Shown: positions 36,832-47,218, counted from the stretch's first letter. The stretch is 64,000 nucleotides of DNA from Polaribacter sp. Hel1_85 (GCF_000766795.1 NZ_JPDS01000001.1:439001-503000); one strand, 5' to 3'. Translations and numbers: made by a program. Notes: generated from the letters alone by a model not told the origin.

Positions 36832-37030
36832 AGTTTGCAAACCAACATTAGAAAATACAAAATCTACCTCAAAAAAGAAAACAACATCAAATTCCTTAAC
36901 AACGACAAATAAAAGTAATACAACTTCCAAAAAGAAAGCTATAGCAACACAATGCACGGGGAAAACAAAAACAGGTTCACGTTGTAAACGAAAAACAAAG
37001 AATGCAAGTGGTAGATGTTATCAGCATTAA
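36794..37030 (+). pseudogene. C-terminal remnant with CKVCKP and a Cys-rich DUF5763-like tail
   Basis: Without a start codon, this frame reads LKKEKSLGYSACKVCKP, a Lys/Ser/Thr-rich linker, and then TQCTGKTKTGSRCKRKTKN+ASGRCYQH before a stop. The final Cys/His pattern resembles the small DUF5763-type zinc module often placed at the end of nucleases; GYSACKVCKP resembles an Ada-like zinc site. The domain is inferred from memory. It directly follows the helicase fragment. Confidence 0.6.
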
Positions 37031-37137
37031 GTGTAATTATAAGAATTATCATTTTTAAAATGTTAATAACTATTTAGTTAACATGATGTAGGTCATTGTG
37101 TTAAATGTGTATTTTTTGTTCTTTTATATAAAATTAC

Positions 37138-37640
37138 ATGATGGTTCTCACTATTTTTTTGATGCTGTTTTTAGCATTGATATTGTACCTGTTATTTGTA
37201 CCTGTTGTACTATTTGTAGCTACAACTACAAACCAATATTATGTTCACATAAAAGGATTGGCAAAAGTTAGCGCAGAATATCATTCAGAAGAAATCTTAA
37301 GAGTGAAACTTGAAGTTTTTTTTTGACCTTTTATTTTTATCCGTTTAAAGCTAAACGTATAAAAACAAAGAAGAAAAAAGAAAATAAGATCGTGAAAAAG
37401 AAGCATAAAAGCATCAATTTTAGCCAGATAATAAAAGTTTTACGTTCTTTTAAGGTAAAGCAATTCTGGTTAAATATAGACACAGGAGATTGTATTTTAA
37501 ATGCAAAATTATACCCCTTAGTAACATTTATAAATTTTTATAAAGGAAGTTTCAGTGTAAACTTTCAAAATAAAAATGAATTAGTTTTAGAAATAGAGAA
37601 CAGCCCCATTAATATTATTAAATCATTTATTAACATATAA
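37138..37640 (+). pseudogene. DUF2953-like membrane protein, frameshifted at a T9 run
   Basis: Two adjacent frames form one protein. The first supplies a membrane helix (residues about 3-28) and a beta segment ending in LRVKLEVFF; the second supplies TFYFYPFKAKRIKTKKKKE and the rest. The break is at nine T (37316-37324); with ten the reading is continuous, EVFFLTFYFYPF, giving 167 codons. One TM helix, a basic patch and a beta-rich end fit DUF2953 (YtfI-like). Being 11 bp before a GerW/YtfJ gene supports this, since that pair is known from Firmicutes. Sequencing error or slippage control cannot be excluded. Confidence 0.65.
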
Positions 37641-37651
37641 AACGAAATATT

Positions 37652-38017
37652 ATGGAACTACATTTTGAAGAATTATTAAACCAGATTACTGAGTTTATGA
37701 AAACGGAAGCAAACACAAATACTGTTATAGGGGAACAGTTTGATTTAGGAGAATTTAAATGCGTACCTGTTATTAAAGTAGGTATGGGATTTGGATCTGG
37801 TGGAGGAGAAGGCACAGATGCAAAAACAAAAGGTAAAGGACAAGGCATGGGAGCAGGTGCTGGAGTAGGGATAGAACCTATTGGTTTTTTGGTAACAAAA
37901 GGAGATAAAATTTCTTTTGTTGAAGCAGGAAAAACGCACGGATTAGCTGCAGCATTTGAAAAAATACCAGATTTAATTGAAAAAGTTGTTGATAAAAGAA
38001 TGGAACCAGCTTTATAA
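37652..38017 (+). CDS. GerW/YtfJ-family protein
   Basis: A 121-aa protein of the GerW (sporulation protein YtfJ) family. Typical marks are TVIGEQFDLGEFKCVPVIKV (N-terminal strand) and the long glycine-rich segment GMGFGSGGGEG...GMGAGAGVGIEPIGFLV. In spore formers it affects germination; this organism is not expected to sporulate, so the role here is unknown. Its partner just upstream is a DUF2953-like membrane protein, now frameshifted. A strong terminator follows 24 bp later. Confidence 0.85.
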   Translation: MELHFEELLNQITEFMKTEANTNTVIGEQFDLGEFKCVPVIKVGMGFGSGGGEGTDAKTKGKGQGMGAGAGVGIEPIGFLVTKGDKISFVEAGKTHGLAAAFEKIPDLIEKVVDKRMEPAL

Positions 38018-38040
38018 GTTTTTTTCTTTGTAATCTTTAG

Positions 38041-38079
38041 AACTGAATATGTTTTCAAAAAACATATTCAGTTTTTTTT
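38041..38079 (+). terminator. terminator of the gerW-like gene
   Basis: AACTGAATATGTTTT and its exact complement form a 15-bp perfect stem with loop CAA, followed by eight T. Confidence 0.92.
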
Positions 38080-38289
38080 GCTGAATGTACTTACCTGTAT
38101 CAGGGAACAATAATAATTCTGATACAAATTCAGATAGATATTGTGAGTAGTAGCTGTATTTAAGAATAAAATCTAAAGAAAAACCATAGTAATCAGGTAA
38201 AAACACCTATTAAAACATGTACTATATCTGCTTACATTTAATTTTAAATCCCTATTTTTATAGAACAACTTTTAAAAAATAAAATAGCT

Positions 38290-39978
38290 ATGAAAAACGA
38301 TTTTAAACCTTTTGAAAGTATCGGACTTTGTTTTAGTGGAGGAGGGTATCGCGCAACATTTTTTGGACTTGGAGTAATTTCTTATTTAAACAAAATTAAA
38401 TATAAAGAAAACTCATTGTTAAACAATGTAGAAGCAATCAGTACAGTAAGTGGAGGTACCTTATTAGGAATGGCGTATGCAAAAGCAACACAAGAACCCA
38501 ATTATAATTTTGAAGACTTTTATACAAAATTTTACAACTTATTTACACCAGAAAACGACAAACTTTTAGCCACGGCAATCAACAAATTAGAAGATGATAA
38601 CGTTTGGAAACAGCATCCACATAAAAAACGATCACTGATTAATGCATTTGCGTTAACCTATGCAGATATGGATATCTTTAAAGGAAGTTTTGAGCTTTTT
38701 GAAAACACTCAATCAGATCATTTAAAACACGTATGTTTTAATGCGACCGATTTTTCATTCGGATTACCATTTCGATTTCAAAACACAGGTAATTTTGGTA
38801 ATAAACCTTTGCACAACAGTCAGATTAAAAAAATGCAATACAAAACTCAATTGGGAGATATTGTTGCTTCATCTTCCTGTTTTCCATTAGGTTTTGAACC
38901 CATTGTATATCCAGATGATTATTACAAAGATCAAAAATCTACCGATTACAAATCCTTAAAAAGTTTAGAACGTTTTATAGATGGAATCGGAATTATGGAT
39001 GGAGGCATTACAGACAATCAAGGTATTGGAAGTATGATAAATATTAGCAAACAAAGTAGCAGAAAACGTGAGCTAGATTTAATCATTGTAAATGATGTTG
39101 GAAGTTTTAAAATGGACCCATGGCAATCTGATACTTCTTCTATTGATAAAAGTACTAGTTTAAAAGACAATATTGCTAAAATTCTAAGTTTTATTAGCCT
39201 AAAACCTTTGTATTGGCTTTTATTAGTTGTTGGTATTTTAATGATACTTTTAAACTCTTTTAAAATTATTAGCAATACTGCTTGGACCTCTTTGTATATA
39301 TTAGGAAGTATACTTACAGGTATCGGGCTTACATTAACCTCATTTGGAATTCTTGGTGGAATCGCAAAAAGTATTGGAATTAATTGGTTTAAAAACCTAT
39401 TTAAAAAGAATGTACCTGCAGTACTTGTAGATGATATTACAAGTTTTAATAACCTAAATATTAATTTGATACAACGCATGCTTAAAGACCGTGCAACTTC
39501 TACAGTTACCATGGTAAATGACATCTTTTTAAAACAAATACGCCGTTTAAATTACGATTTATTATACGCAACACCTTCTTTAAAGCATAAAAAGATTACA
39601 GCTACTGTGTATGAATTAAATGGCGAAAAAACAGCCTATACAAATACATTTAGTTATAAAAAAGACATAAAACCTGCACCTAGTAAAGTTTTAAAAAGCA
39701 TTGGGTTAATTGCTTCTGAAACACTTACCACTTTATGGTGGGACAAAACAGATATTTCTAAAAACAGAATGGACTCACTTATTTCTTGCGGACAGTTTAC
39801 TACCTGTTATAAATTACTAGATTATATTTTAGATTTAAAAAAAGACCCTGAAATACAAGAAAATATAGATACTGTTGCTATTGACGATCTTTATAAATTA
39901 CTTTTAAAAGATTGGAAAGAGTTTAACAAAAACCCTTTGTTTTTAGTGGAAGCGTTAAAGGTTGGTAAAAGTAAATAA
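38290..39978 (+). CDS. patatin-like phospholipase with membrane segments
   Basis: A 562-aa lipid acyl hydrolase. The patatin oxyanion hole is GLCFSGGGYRATFFGLG, the nucleophile Ser54 lies in STVSGGTLLG (GxSxG-like) and the catalytic Asp237 in MDGGITDNQG, so the Ser-Asp dyad is intact. Two to three hydrophobic helices at about 300-360 (YWLLLVVGILMILLNSF, YILGSILTGIGLTLTSFGIL) split the domain from a C-terminal part with unknown role and would anchor it in the inner membrane. No signal peptide, so the catalytic domain is probably cytoplasmic. It may remodel membrane phospholipids. Stands alone. Confidence 0.88.
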   Translation: MKNDFKPFESIGLCFSGGGYRATFFGLGVISYLNKIKYKENSLLNNVEAISTVSGGTLLGMAYAKATQEPNYNFEDFYTKFYNLFTPENDKLLATAINKLEDDNVWKQHPHKKRSLINAFALTYADMDIFKGSFELFENTQSDHLKHVCFNATDFSFGLPFRFQNTGNFGNKPLHNSQIKKMQYKTQLGDIVASSSCFPLGFEPIVYPDDYYKDQKSTDYKSLKSLERFIDGIGIMDGGITDNQGIGSMINISKQSSRKRELDLIIVNDVGSFKMDPWQSDTSSIDKSTSLKDNIAKILSFISLKPLYWLLLVVGILMILLNSFKIISNTAWTSLYILGSILTGIGLTLTSFGILGGIAKSIGINWFKNLFKKNVPAVLVDDITSFNNLNINLIQRMLKDRATSTVTMVNDIFLKQIRRLNYDLLYATPSLKHKKITATVYELNGEKTAYTNTFSYKKDIKPAPSKVLKSIGLIASETLTTLWWDKTDISKNRMDSLISCGQFTTCYKLLDYILDLKKDPEIQENIDTVAIDDLYKLLLKDWKEFNKNPLFLVEALKVGKSK

Positions 39979-40229
39979 GTTTTTGATGATGCTTGTGCTG
40001 AACTTGATTTAGTATTCATCAATAGAAAAAAAATAAAGTATAAAGGCTGTATAATAATCGATTTTTATAACTGACCAATTTTTTAATTTTCGTAAAAATT
40101 CAAAACACCAAAAAAACTCATCGATAAAAAAGGACTTTCTGTATAGTCAATACTCTCAAACTTCTATTACTTTTTTATAAGAATACATATAGTTTCACCT
40201 TTGAAGTGTTCAATTAAAACACCTTAAAA

Positions 40230-41558
40230 ATGAAATTATACTTCATCATTGCAAGTTTCTTATTTGTGCAAATTTCATTCGCACAAGAAGCTTCTAACAC
40301 ATCACCAAAAATATGGTCTTTACAAGATTGTATTACATATGCTTTAGAAAATAATATTACAGTTAAAGATGCAACGCTCAATAAAAGTATTGCTGAAATA
40401 GATTATAACAAAGTAAAATCAGCAAGATTACCCAATTTATTTGGGAGTGCTTCTCAAAGTTTTTCTAACGGAAATACCATTGATCCAATTAGTAGTGATT
40501 ATGTAACAGATCAAATACATAGCACAAATGTTGGTATAAACAGTTCAATGACATTGTTTCAAGGAAACCAAATTAACAATCAGATTAAACAAAATAAACT
40601 ACTGTTAGATCAAAGTTTTTTTCAAGAAGAAGTAGAAAAGAATAACATTGTTTTAAATCTTTTAGAAACGTATTTGCAAACGCTGTATAGTAAAGAAAGT
40701 ATTTTGATATCAGAAAATAACTTAGCAGCTTCAGAAAAAGAAGTTTTAAGAGCAAAATCTCGTTTAGATGCGGGTACAATTTCTTTAAGTGATTATACAG
40801 AAGCTCAAAGTCAGGCAGCTACAAACAAATACAATGTTATTACCGCTAAAAATGAATATCAACAATACATAATAGCTCTAAAACAATTATTAGAATTATC
40901 ACCATTACAAGATATAGAAATTGAAACTATTGATGAAAATATGGATTTAGTAAACCTAGAATTGAACAAGGTTGATGTCTATAGTAAAGCTTTAGGATTT
41001 TTACCAGAAATTAAAGCAAGTAATTTAAATATTGAAGCAAACGAAAAAGAACTAGACATTGCAAAAGGTGGATTTTTACCAACACTAGCTTTATCAGGAA
41101 GTATGGGGTCTGGTTATACAAGTATCAATACAAGTACATTTTCTGATCAGTTTGATGTGAATTTCAATCAGAAATTAGGATTGTCATTAACGATTCCGAT
41201 TTTTAATAGAAATCAAACTAAAAGTGCTGTACAAACTGCTTCCATCAATATAGAAAAAGCAGAAATACAAAAATTATCTACAGAAAAAGAGGTGTATAAA
41301 AAAGTAGAAACTGCTTATCAAAATGCAGTATCTGCACAAGAACAAGTAATTGCGGCAGAAGCTTCTAAGGTTAGTGCAGAACAAAGTTATAAACTCGCGC
41401 AAAAAAAATACGAATTGGGTGGTTTAAGTACAACCGATTTAGTGATTAGTCAAAATACATTTACCAATGCACAACAAAACTATTTACAAGCAAAATACTT
41501 AAATATTTTATACCACCAATTATTACAATTTTATCAAGGAAACGACATCAAACTTTAA
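40230..41558 (+). CDS. TolC-family outer-membrane channel
   Basis: First gene of a six- to seven-gene export cluster. Signal peptide at residues 1-18 (FVQISFAQ); 442 aa. The body is the long helical TolC barrel with two internal repeats (WSLQDCITYALENNITVKDA... and the second copy from about 230), and repeated AxxxYxxA heptads in the coiled coils; no lipobox. It provides the exit duct for the MacA/MacB-like genes that follow (12 bp, then 6 bp, then 2 bp spacings). Substrate is not predictable; peptide or macrolide-like compounds are usual. Confidence 0.9.
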   Translation: MKLYFIIASFLFVQISFAQEASNTSPKIWSLQDCITYALENNITVKDATLNKSIAEIDYNKVKSARLPNLFGSASQSFSNGNTIDPISSDYVTDQIHSTNVGINSSMTLFQGNQINNQIKQNKLLLDQSFFQEEVEKNNIVLNLLETYLQTLYSKESILISENNLAASEKEVLRAKSRLDAGTISLSDYTEAQSQAATNKYNVITAKNEYQQYIIALKQLLELSPLQDIEIETIDENMDLVNLELNKVDVYSKALGFLPEIKASNLNIEANEKELDIAKGGFLPTLALSGSMGSGYTSINTSTFSDQFDVNFNQKLGLSLTIPIFNRNQTKSAVQTASINIEKAEIQKLSTEKEVYKKVETAYQNAVSAQEQVIAAEASKVSAEQSYKLAQKKYELGGLSTTDLVISQNTFTNAQQNYLQAKYLNILYHQLLQFYQGNDIKL

Positions 41559-41569
41559 TCAATAGAATC

Positions 41570-42772
41570 ATGAAAAAAAATAAAAACATCATCATAGGCA
41601 GCATTGTAATCGTACTATTTGCTATTGCAGGATACTTCTTTTTAAATGGAGATGATGCTATGATAATAGAAGCAAAAACAATCACTGCAAAAAAAGCAAA
41701 TGTAACTACCATGGTTACAGCAACAGGAACTATAGAACCTACAAATCAAGTAGATGTTGGTACACAAGTATCTGGAGTAGTAGAAAAAATATATGTAGAT
41801 TATAATAGTGTGGTTAAAGAAGGGCAATTAATTGCAGAATTAGATAAAACGAATTTAAGAGCCTCTAAAACACAAGCGCAAGCATCTTACGACAACGCAG
41901 TAACGCAAAGAAATTATATGAAGACGATTTATGACAGACAAAAATCGTTGTATGATAACCAAGTAATTAGTAAGGCTGATTTCGATGAAGCAACTTATAA
42001 TTACGAAACAGCAAAAGGGACAGTTACACAACGTTTATCTGATTTACAATCTGCTAAAACAAATTTAGGATATGCTAATATTTATTCGCCTATAGATGGG
42101 GTAGTACTTTCTAGAGATATAGATGAAGGTCAAACAGTTGCTGCAAGTTATAGTACACCAACACTTTTTACTATTGCACAAGATTTAAAAGAAATGCAAG
42201 TTGAGGCTGATGTTGATGAAGCTGATATTGGACAAGTTAAAGATGGACAACGTGTCACATTTACGGTAGATGCTTATATAGGTGAAATCTTTAATGGTGT
42301 TGTAACACAGATACGTTTAGATCCAACAGTTACTTCAAATGTAGTGACGTATACAGTAGTTATTAAAGCTGAAAATGAAGATTTAAAACTAAAACCAGGG
42401 TTAACAGCAACCATTTCTATTTATACTTTAGAGCTAAATAATGTTTTAACAGCTGAAGCTAAAGCAATAAATTTTAAACCAAACGCACAAATGTTAGCAG
42501 AATATAATTCACAACACAATTTACCAATTAGCGACACTAGTAGTAGCAATGAAAATACAACACTTTGGGTGTTAGGTGCCAATGGTGTTATAACTTCAAA
42601 AGTAGTGACATTAGGTGCTAGTGATGGTGTAAACGTACAGGTTTTAAGCGGAATAACTCAAGGCGATAAATTAGTATACAGTTTAAAAGGTGTTGCTAAA
42701 TCTGAGGCAAGTGCAGGTGGTACAAATGAAAGTCCTTTTATGCCACAACGTCCAGGATCAAAGAAAAAATAA
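41570..42772 (+). CDS. periplasmic adaptor of the MacA/HlyD type
   Basis: A 400-aa membrane-fusion protein. N-terminal signal anchor (about residues 7-26), then a lipoyl-like half (TGTIEPTNQVDVGTQVSGVV), a coiled-coil hairpin (about 95-170), the second lipoyl half (IYSPIDGVVLSRDIDEGQTV) and beta-barrel/membrane-proximal domains. It links the TolC duct to the MacB transporter. The tail (ANGVITSKVVTLGASDGVNV...) is complete. The second adaptor in this window (53769) has the same layout. Confidence 0.92.
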   Translation: MKKNKNIIIGSIVIVLFAIAGYFFLNGDDAMIIEAKTITAKKANVTTMVTATGTIEPTNQVDVGTQVSGVVEKIYVDYNSVVKEGQLIAELDKTNLRASKTQAQASYDNAVTQRNYMKTIYDRQKSLYDNQVISKADFDEATYNYETAKGTVTQRLSDLQSAKTNLGYANIYSPIDGVVLSRDIDEGQTVAASYSTPTLFTIAQDLKEMQVEADVDEADIGQVKDGQRVTFTVDAYIGEIFNGVVTQIRLDPTVTSNVVTYTVVIKAENEDLKLKPGLTATISIYTLELNNVLTAEAKAINFKPNAQMLAEYNSQHNLPISDTSSSNENTTLWVLGANGVITSKVVTLGASDGVNVQVLSGITQGDKLVYSLKGVAKSEASAGGTNESPFMPQRPGSKKK

Positions 42773-42778
42773 AAAGCC

Positions 42779-43522
42779 ATGCCTAAAGAAATTATAAAAA
42801 TAGAAGATTTAAAACGAGAGTTTATCATGGGGCCTGAAACTGTTCATGCTTTACGAGGGATCTCTTTCACAATAAATGAAGGCGAATTTGTGACCATAAT
42901 GGGCTCTAGTGGTTCAGGAAAAAGTACTTTGTTAAATATTTTAGGCTGTTTAGACCAACCTACTTCTGGAATTTACGAAATTGATGGAGTAAAAATGAAG
43001 GATTTAACTAGAAACCAATTGGCTACTATACGAAACGAAAAAATAGGCTTTATTTTTCAATCGTATAATTTATTGGCAAGAACATCGGCATTAGAAAATG
43101 TAGAATTACCCTTGTTCTACAATAGTAAAGTATCTTCAGAAGAGCGACGTGACAGGGCTATAAAAGCCATAGAAATGGTTGGTTTAAAAGAAAGAATGGA
43201 TCACACACCTTCCCAACTTTCAGGAGGACAACAACAACGTGTGGCTATTGCAAGATCATTGGTAAACAACCCAGTTATGATTCTAGCAGATGAGGCTACA
43301 GGAAATCTAGACACAAGAACAGCCTACGAAATCATGTCTATTTTTCAAGAGTTAAACAAACAAGGTATCACTATAGTATTTGTAACTCACGAACCAGATA
43401 TTGCATTATTTAGCCATAGAACCATTGTTTTAAGAGACGGAAACATTATTAAAGATTATAAAAATACGAATGTACTGTCTGCAACAGAAGAATTAGCAAA
43501 ATTACCTAAACAAGAAGATTAA
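42779..43522 (+). CDS. ABC transporter ATPase of the MacB/LolD class
   Basis: A 247-aa nucleotide-binding protein. Walker [10 protein letters not shown], signature [15 protein letters not shown], Walker B with DEATGNLD and H-loop VTHEPD are all intact. Its C-terminal 25 residues are a specific extension. The class drives mechanotransmission by FtsX-type permeases; the permease gene begins 2 bp after the stop codon. Second such ATPase lies at 54999. Confidence 0.94.
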   Translation: MPKEIIKIEDLKREFIMGPETVHALRGISFTINEGEFVTIMGSSGSGKSTLLNILGCLDQPTSGIYEIDGVKMKDLTRNQLATIRNEKIGFIFQSYNLLARTSALENVELPLFYNSKVSSEERRDRAIKAIEMVGLKERMDHTPSQLSGGQQQRVAIARSLVNNPVMILADEATGNLDTRTAYEIMSIFQELNKQGITIVFVTHEPDIALFSHRTIVLRDGNIIKDYKNTNVLSATEELAKLPKQED

Positions 43523-43524
43523 TT

Positions 43525-44745
43525 ATGAGACTATTAAATTTATTAAAAATCGCATTTAAAGCCATCGTTCTTAATAAAACAAGAACATTGCTAACCATGT
43601 TAGGTATTATTATTGGTGTTGCATCTGTAATTGCGATGTTGGCTATTGGAGAAGGTTCTAAAGAAAGCATTCGTACAACAATTTCTGCAATGGGTTCTAA
43701 CATGATTACCATTAGACCTGGTGCAGATGATAGAGGTCCTGCAAGAGGAAGTGGTGGTAATGTACAAACATTAACCCTTCAAGATTATGAAGTTATAAAA
43801 GAAAAAAGTGAATTGTTAAGTTATATTACACCCGTTGTAAATAGTGGTGGTCAAGTTATTAATGGTTCTAACAACTGGCCAAGTACTATTTATGGTGTAA
43901 ATCCAGACTATCTTAATATAAAAGTTGTTGGTTTACAAAGTGGAAGTATGTTTACAGATATTGCTGTACAAACAGCCTCTAAGGTGGTGTTAATTGGACA
44001 AACTGTTGTTGATAATGTGTTTCCTGATGGACAAGAACCAGTTGGACAAATGATTCGATTTAATAATATTCCGTTTAAAGTAATTGGGGTATTAGAAGAA
44101 AAAGGAGAAAATACTTTTGGACAAGATCAAGATGATGTAGTGATTGCACCTTACACAACAGTTCAAAAACGTATTTTGGCCATCGATTATTTAAATCAAA
44201 TTATGGCTTCTGCTATTAGTGAAGATGATGCTCCTGAAGCAGTAACACAAGTAACAGATATTTTACGTTCGCAACACAAATTAACAGCTACTGAAGATGA
44301 TGATTTTACCGTACGTTCTATGGAAGAATTAATTTCAACCTTTAGTTCAACGAGTGAAATGTTAACCATTCTACTAGTGGCAGTTGCAAGTATCTCGTTA
44401 TTAATTGGTGGTATTGGTATTATGAATATTATGTATGTTTCTGTGAAAGAACGTACCAAAGAAATAGGTTTACGAATGGCAGTAGGAGGTAAGGGCTCAG
44501 ATATTTTAATGCAGTTTTTAATTGAAGCTATTTTAATAAGTATCACTGGTGGAATTTTAGGGGTAATTTTAGGGCTTTCGGCCACGGTTTTTATAGAGAA
44601 ATTCTTAAACTGGCCTACAAGTGTTGCTTTGTATTCTATCATCATATCTTTTGCAGTGTGTGCTTTAACAGGTATTTTCTTTGGATGGTATCCTGCAAGA
44701 AAAGCATCAGCATTAGACCCAATAACAGCTTTACGTTACGAATAA
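43525..44745 (+). CDS. MacB-type ABC permease
   Basis: A 406-aa FtsX-family permease. Helix 1 at about 20-42, a large periplasmic domain (45-275), and three C-terminal helices; conserved parts are TLLTMLGIIIGVASVIAML, NIMYVSVKERTKEIGLR and ALTGIFFGWYPARKASALDP+ITALRYE. It needs the separate ATPase just upstream and the MacA-like adaptor, forming a tripartite machine with TolC. It ends the tight four-gene unit; 67 bp lead to the outer-membrane gene. Confidence 0.94.
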   Translation: MRLLNLLKIAFKAIVLNKTRTLLTMLGIIIGVASVIAMLAIGEGSKESIRTTISAMGSNMITIRPGADDRGPARGSGGNVQTLTLQDYEVIKEKSELLSYITPVVNSGGQVINGSNNWPSTIYGVNPDYLNIKVVGLQSGSMFTDIAVQTASKVVLIGQTVVDNVFPDGQEPVGQMIRFNNIPFKVIGVLEEKGENTFGQDQDDVVIAPYTTVQKRILAIDYLNQIMASAISEDDAPEAVTQVTDILRSQHKLTATEDDDFTVRSMEELISTFSSTSEMLTILLVAVASISLLIGGIGIMNIMYVSVKERTKEIGLRMAVGGKGSDILMQFLIEAILISITGGILGVILGLSATVFIEKFLNWPTSVALYSIIISFAVCALTGIFFGWYPARKASALDPITALRYE

Positions 44746-44812
44746 TTAATACGCTAATATTGTCTTATGAAATAGTATTATCTTGGCGGATTAAAAAACA
44801 ATCAAAAGATAA

Positions 44813-47218
44813 ATGAATTCCATAAAGTATCATAAAATGAAAAAAATCATTAATAACTCTTTATCTGTATTAATCTTTTTATTGATGAGTAATTATACAA
44901 TTGCTCAAGATAAAGTTATTAAGATTACAGGAATATTAGTAGAAGACACAACTTCTCAACCTATTCCTTATGCAACAGTGGTGATTAATGATAAGAATAC
45001 TAAGAAAATTATTTCAGGGACAACATCAGATGATAATGGAAGATTTAGTATTTCTACGTCAAAAACCAATTTCTATGTAGAAATAAGTTTTATGGGTTTT
45101 GAAACAAAAACGATAACCGAGTTTAAGATTACGAATGGAAAAGTAATTTTAGGAAAAATTGCACTTGTTACAGACAATGAAGCTCTTGATGAAGTGGTGG
45201 TAACTAGTGAAGTTTCTAAAACTGTTTTTAAATTAGATAAACGTGTTTTTAATGTTGGAGCAGATATTAGTAGTACAGGCGCAAGTGCTTTAGAAGTACT
45301 TAATAATGTACCTTCTGTAACCGTTAGTATAGAAGGAGAAATAAGCTTAAGAGGTAGTTCTGGAGTGCAAATATTAATAAACGGTAAACCATCTGTTTTG
45401 GCTGATGAATCTAGCAATGCTTTAGGAACTATTACTGCTGATATGATTGAAAGTATTGAAGTTATTACAAATCCTTCTGCTAAATATGAAGCTTCTGGAA
45501 CAGCAGGTATTTTAAACATTATTTTAAAGAAGGATGAGAAAAAAGGTTGGAATGGATCTGTATCAATAAATACAGGTATTCCAGATAATCATAGTGTAGG
45601 ATTGAGTTTAAACCGAAGAACAGAAAACTTTAATTTATTTGCACAATTAGGCGCTGGTTATCGTTCTTTACCTAAAGATTCTGAAGCTATTAATAAAAAC
45701 TTAACCGATAATGAAGTTATTTATAGTGATGGAATAGAATATAGAAACGAGACTTTTTACAACATTACTCTAGGTACAGATTATCATATTAACGATTTAA
45801 ACGTTTTAACTTTATCAGGTAATTTTGCTTATGAAATTGAAGAGCAACCTTCGGAAACAAATTTTAGTTATTTCGATTCTAATAACGACCTTATTTCTAA
45901 TTGGGTAAGAAATGAAACAACAGATGCTACCAACCCAAAATACAGTTACGAGCTTAATTATAAAAAACAATTTAAAAATAATGAAGAGCATACATTTCAA
46001 CTTAGTGCTTTAGGACGTTTCTTCGGAAAAGACCAATCTTCTCATTTTACAAATACTACAATAAGTGGTACAGATAACAATAGTAACCAAGAAACAGAAA
46101 CAGATTTTCAGCAAGCAGATTATACTTTTAAAGCAGATTACACCAATCCGATTAACGATACTTACACTTTAGAAACAGGTGCGCAATATGTAATTAATGA
46201 TGTAGGAAATGATTATGAAGTTAGAGGTTTAATTAATGATGTTTATGTTGTAAATGAAGAATTAACTAATAATTTTGAATACAACCAAAAAGTGTTTGGG
46301 TTTTATGCAACAGCTGCTTACGAAAAAGAAAAATGGGGTATAAAAGCAGGACTTAGAGTAGAACAAACTAATTTAAAAACACTTTTAACCAACACCAATG
46401 AATCTAACGAACAGAATTTTAGTAACTTTTTTCCAACATTACATACGTCTTATAAAGTAAGTGATAATGTGTCGTTTCAAGCAGGTTATTCAAGACGAAT
46501 ATTTAGACCAAGATTATGGGATTTGAATCCCTTTTTTAATATCAGAAATAACTTTAATGTGCGTGTAGGAAATCCAAATTTACAGCCAGAGTTTACAGAT
46601 TCTTATGAGTTAACAAGTATTTACAAAATAGGAAAAGCTTCATTAAGTTCAAGTATTTATCATAAATATACAACAGCTGTAATAGAACGTGTTTCAACTT
46701 TTGAGAATAATGTTACGATTACAACTCCAGAAAATATTGGTACAAATGCAACCATTGGTTTTGAAACAAATGGAAAATATAGACCCAATAATTGGCTTAC
46801 ATTAACTGGTGATTTTAATTTCAATTATTTTGATAGAATTGGAACTAATGAAACGCAAATTTTTAATTTTTCTGGAAGTCAATGGTCATCAAGGTTTGGT
46901 TCTAAAATAGGTTTACCAGCAGATATTGATGTTGAATTAACAGGAAGATATCAATCTAGTTTCGAGACTGTTCAAGGTAATGTAACAGGATATGCCTTTT
47001 TAGATTTAGGAGTACGAAAAAAAATATTTAAAGGAAAAGCAATTATAAATTTGGGTGTTAGAGACTTATTTGAATCTAGAATCCAAGAAAGTTATGTTTA
47101 CCAACCAACCTTTGAAACCTATAGTTTTAGTCAAAGAGGTCGCTTTATTACTTTAGGTATCAGTTATGGGTTTGGTAAAGGAGAAGCAATGACATATTCA
47201 GGAGGTAGAAGAAGGTAA
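44813..47218 (+). CDS. outer-membrane beta-barrel (OMP family, TonB-receptor-like) protein
   Basis: An 801-aa outer-membrane protein: signal peptide, an N-terminal carboxypeptidase-regulatory-like domain (ITGILVEDTTSQPIPYATVV), a plug domain (EVLNNVPSVTVSIEGEISLR, ADMIESIEVITNPSAKYEAS) and a long barrel ending in an aromatic strand region (GRFITLGISYGFGKG). The second in-frame ATG, at 44837, is the better start because MKKIINNSL is a normal signal peptide start; the 8 extra residues are unneeded. Follows the efflux genes after 67 bp and precedes a two-component pair after 35 bp, so probably one regulon. Confidence 0.86.
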   Translation: MNSIKYHKMKKIINNSLSVLIFLLMSNYTIAQDKVIKITGILVEDTTSQPIPYATVVINDKNTKKIISGTTSDDNGRFSISTSKTNFYVEISFMGFETKTITEFKITNGKVILGKIALVTDNEALDEVVVTSEVSKTVFKLDKRVFNVGADISSTGASALEVLNNVPSVTVSIEGEISLRGSSGVQILINGKPSVLADESSNALGTITADMIESIEVITNPSAKYEASGTAGILNIILKKDEKKGWNGSVSINTGIPDNHSVGLSLNRRTENFNLFAQLGAGYRSLPKDSEAINKNLTDNEVIYSDGIEYRNETFYNITLGTDYHINDLNVLTLSGNFAYEIEEQPSETNFSYFDSNNDLISNWVRNETTDATNPKYSYELNYKKQFKNNEEHTFQLSALGRFFGKDQSSHFTNTTISGTDNNSNQETETDFQQADYTFKADYTNPINDTYTLETGAQYVINDVGNDYEVRGLINDVYVVNEELTNNFEYNQKVFGFYATAAYEKEKWGIKAGLRVEQTNLKTLLTNTNESNEQNFSNFFPTLHTSYKVSDNVSFQAGYSRRIFRPRLWDLNPFFNIRNNFNVRVGNPNLQPEFTDSYELTSIYKIGKASLSSSIYHKYTTAVIERVSTFENNVTITTPENIGTNATIGFETNGKYRPNNWLTLTGDFNFNYFDRIGTNETQIFNFSGSQWSSRFGSKIGLPADIDVELTGRYQSSFETVQGNVTGYAFLDLGVRKKIFKGKAIINLGVRDLFESRIQESYVYQPTFETYSFSQRGRFITLGISYGFGKGEAMTYSGGRRR

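Noticed and set aside
37630..38058. Reverse-strand frames over the GerW-like gene (142 and 64 aa)
   Set aside because: Antisense to a recognised family; the proline-rich reading is only the complement of the glycine-rich segment.
38012..38206. Reverse-strand 64-aa frame
   Set aside because: It runs through a perfect terminator hairpin and has no signal of a real gene.
44813..44836. First ATG of the outer-membrane barrel gene
   Set aside because: Not removed from the feature limits, but the second ATG gives a normal signal peptide and is preferred.
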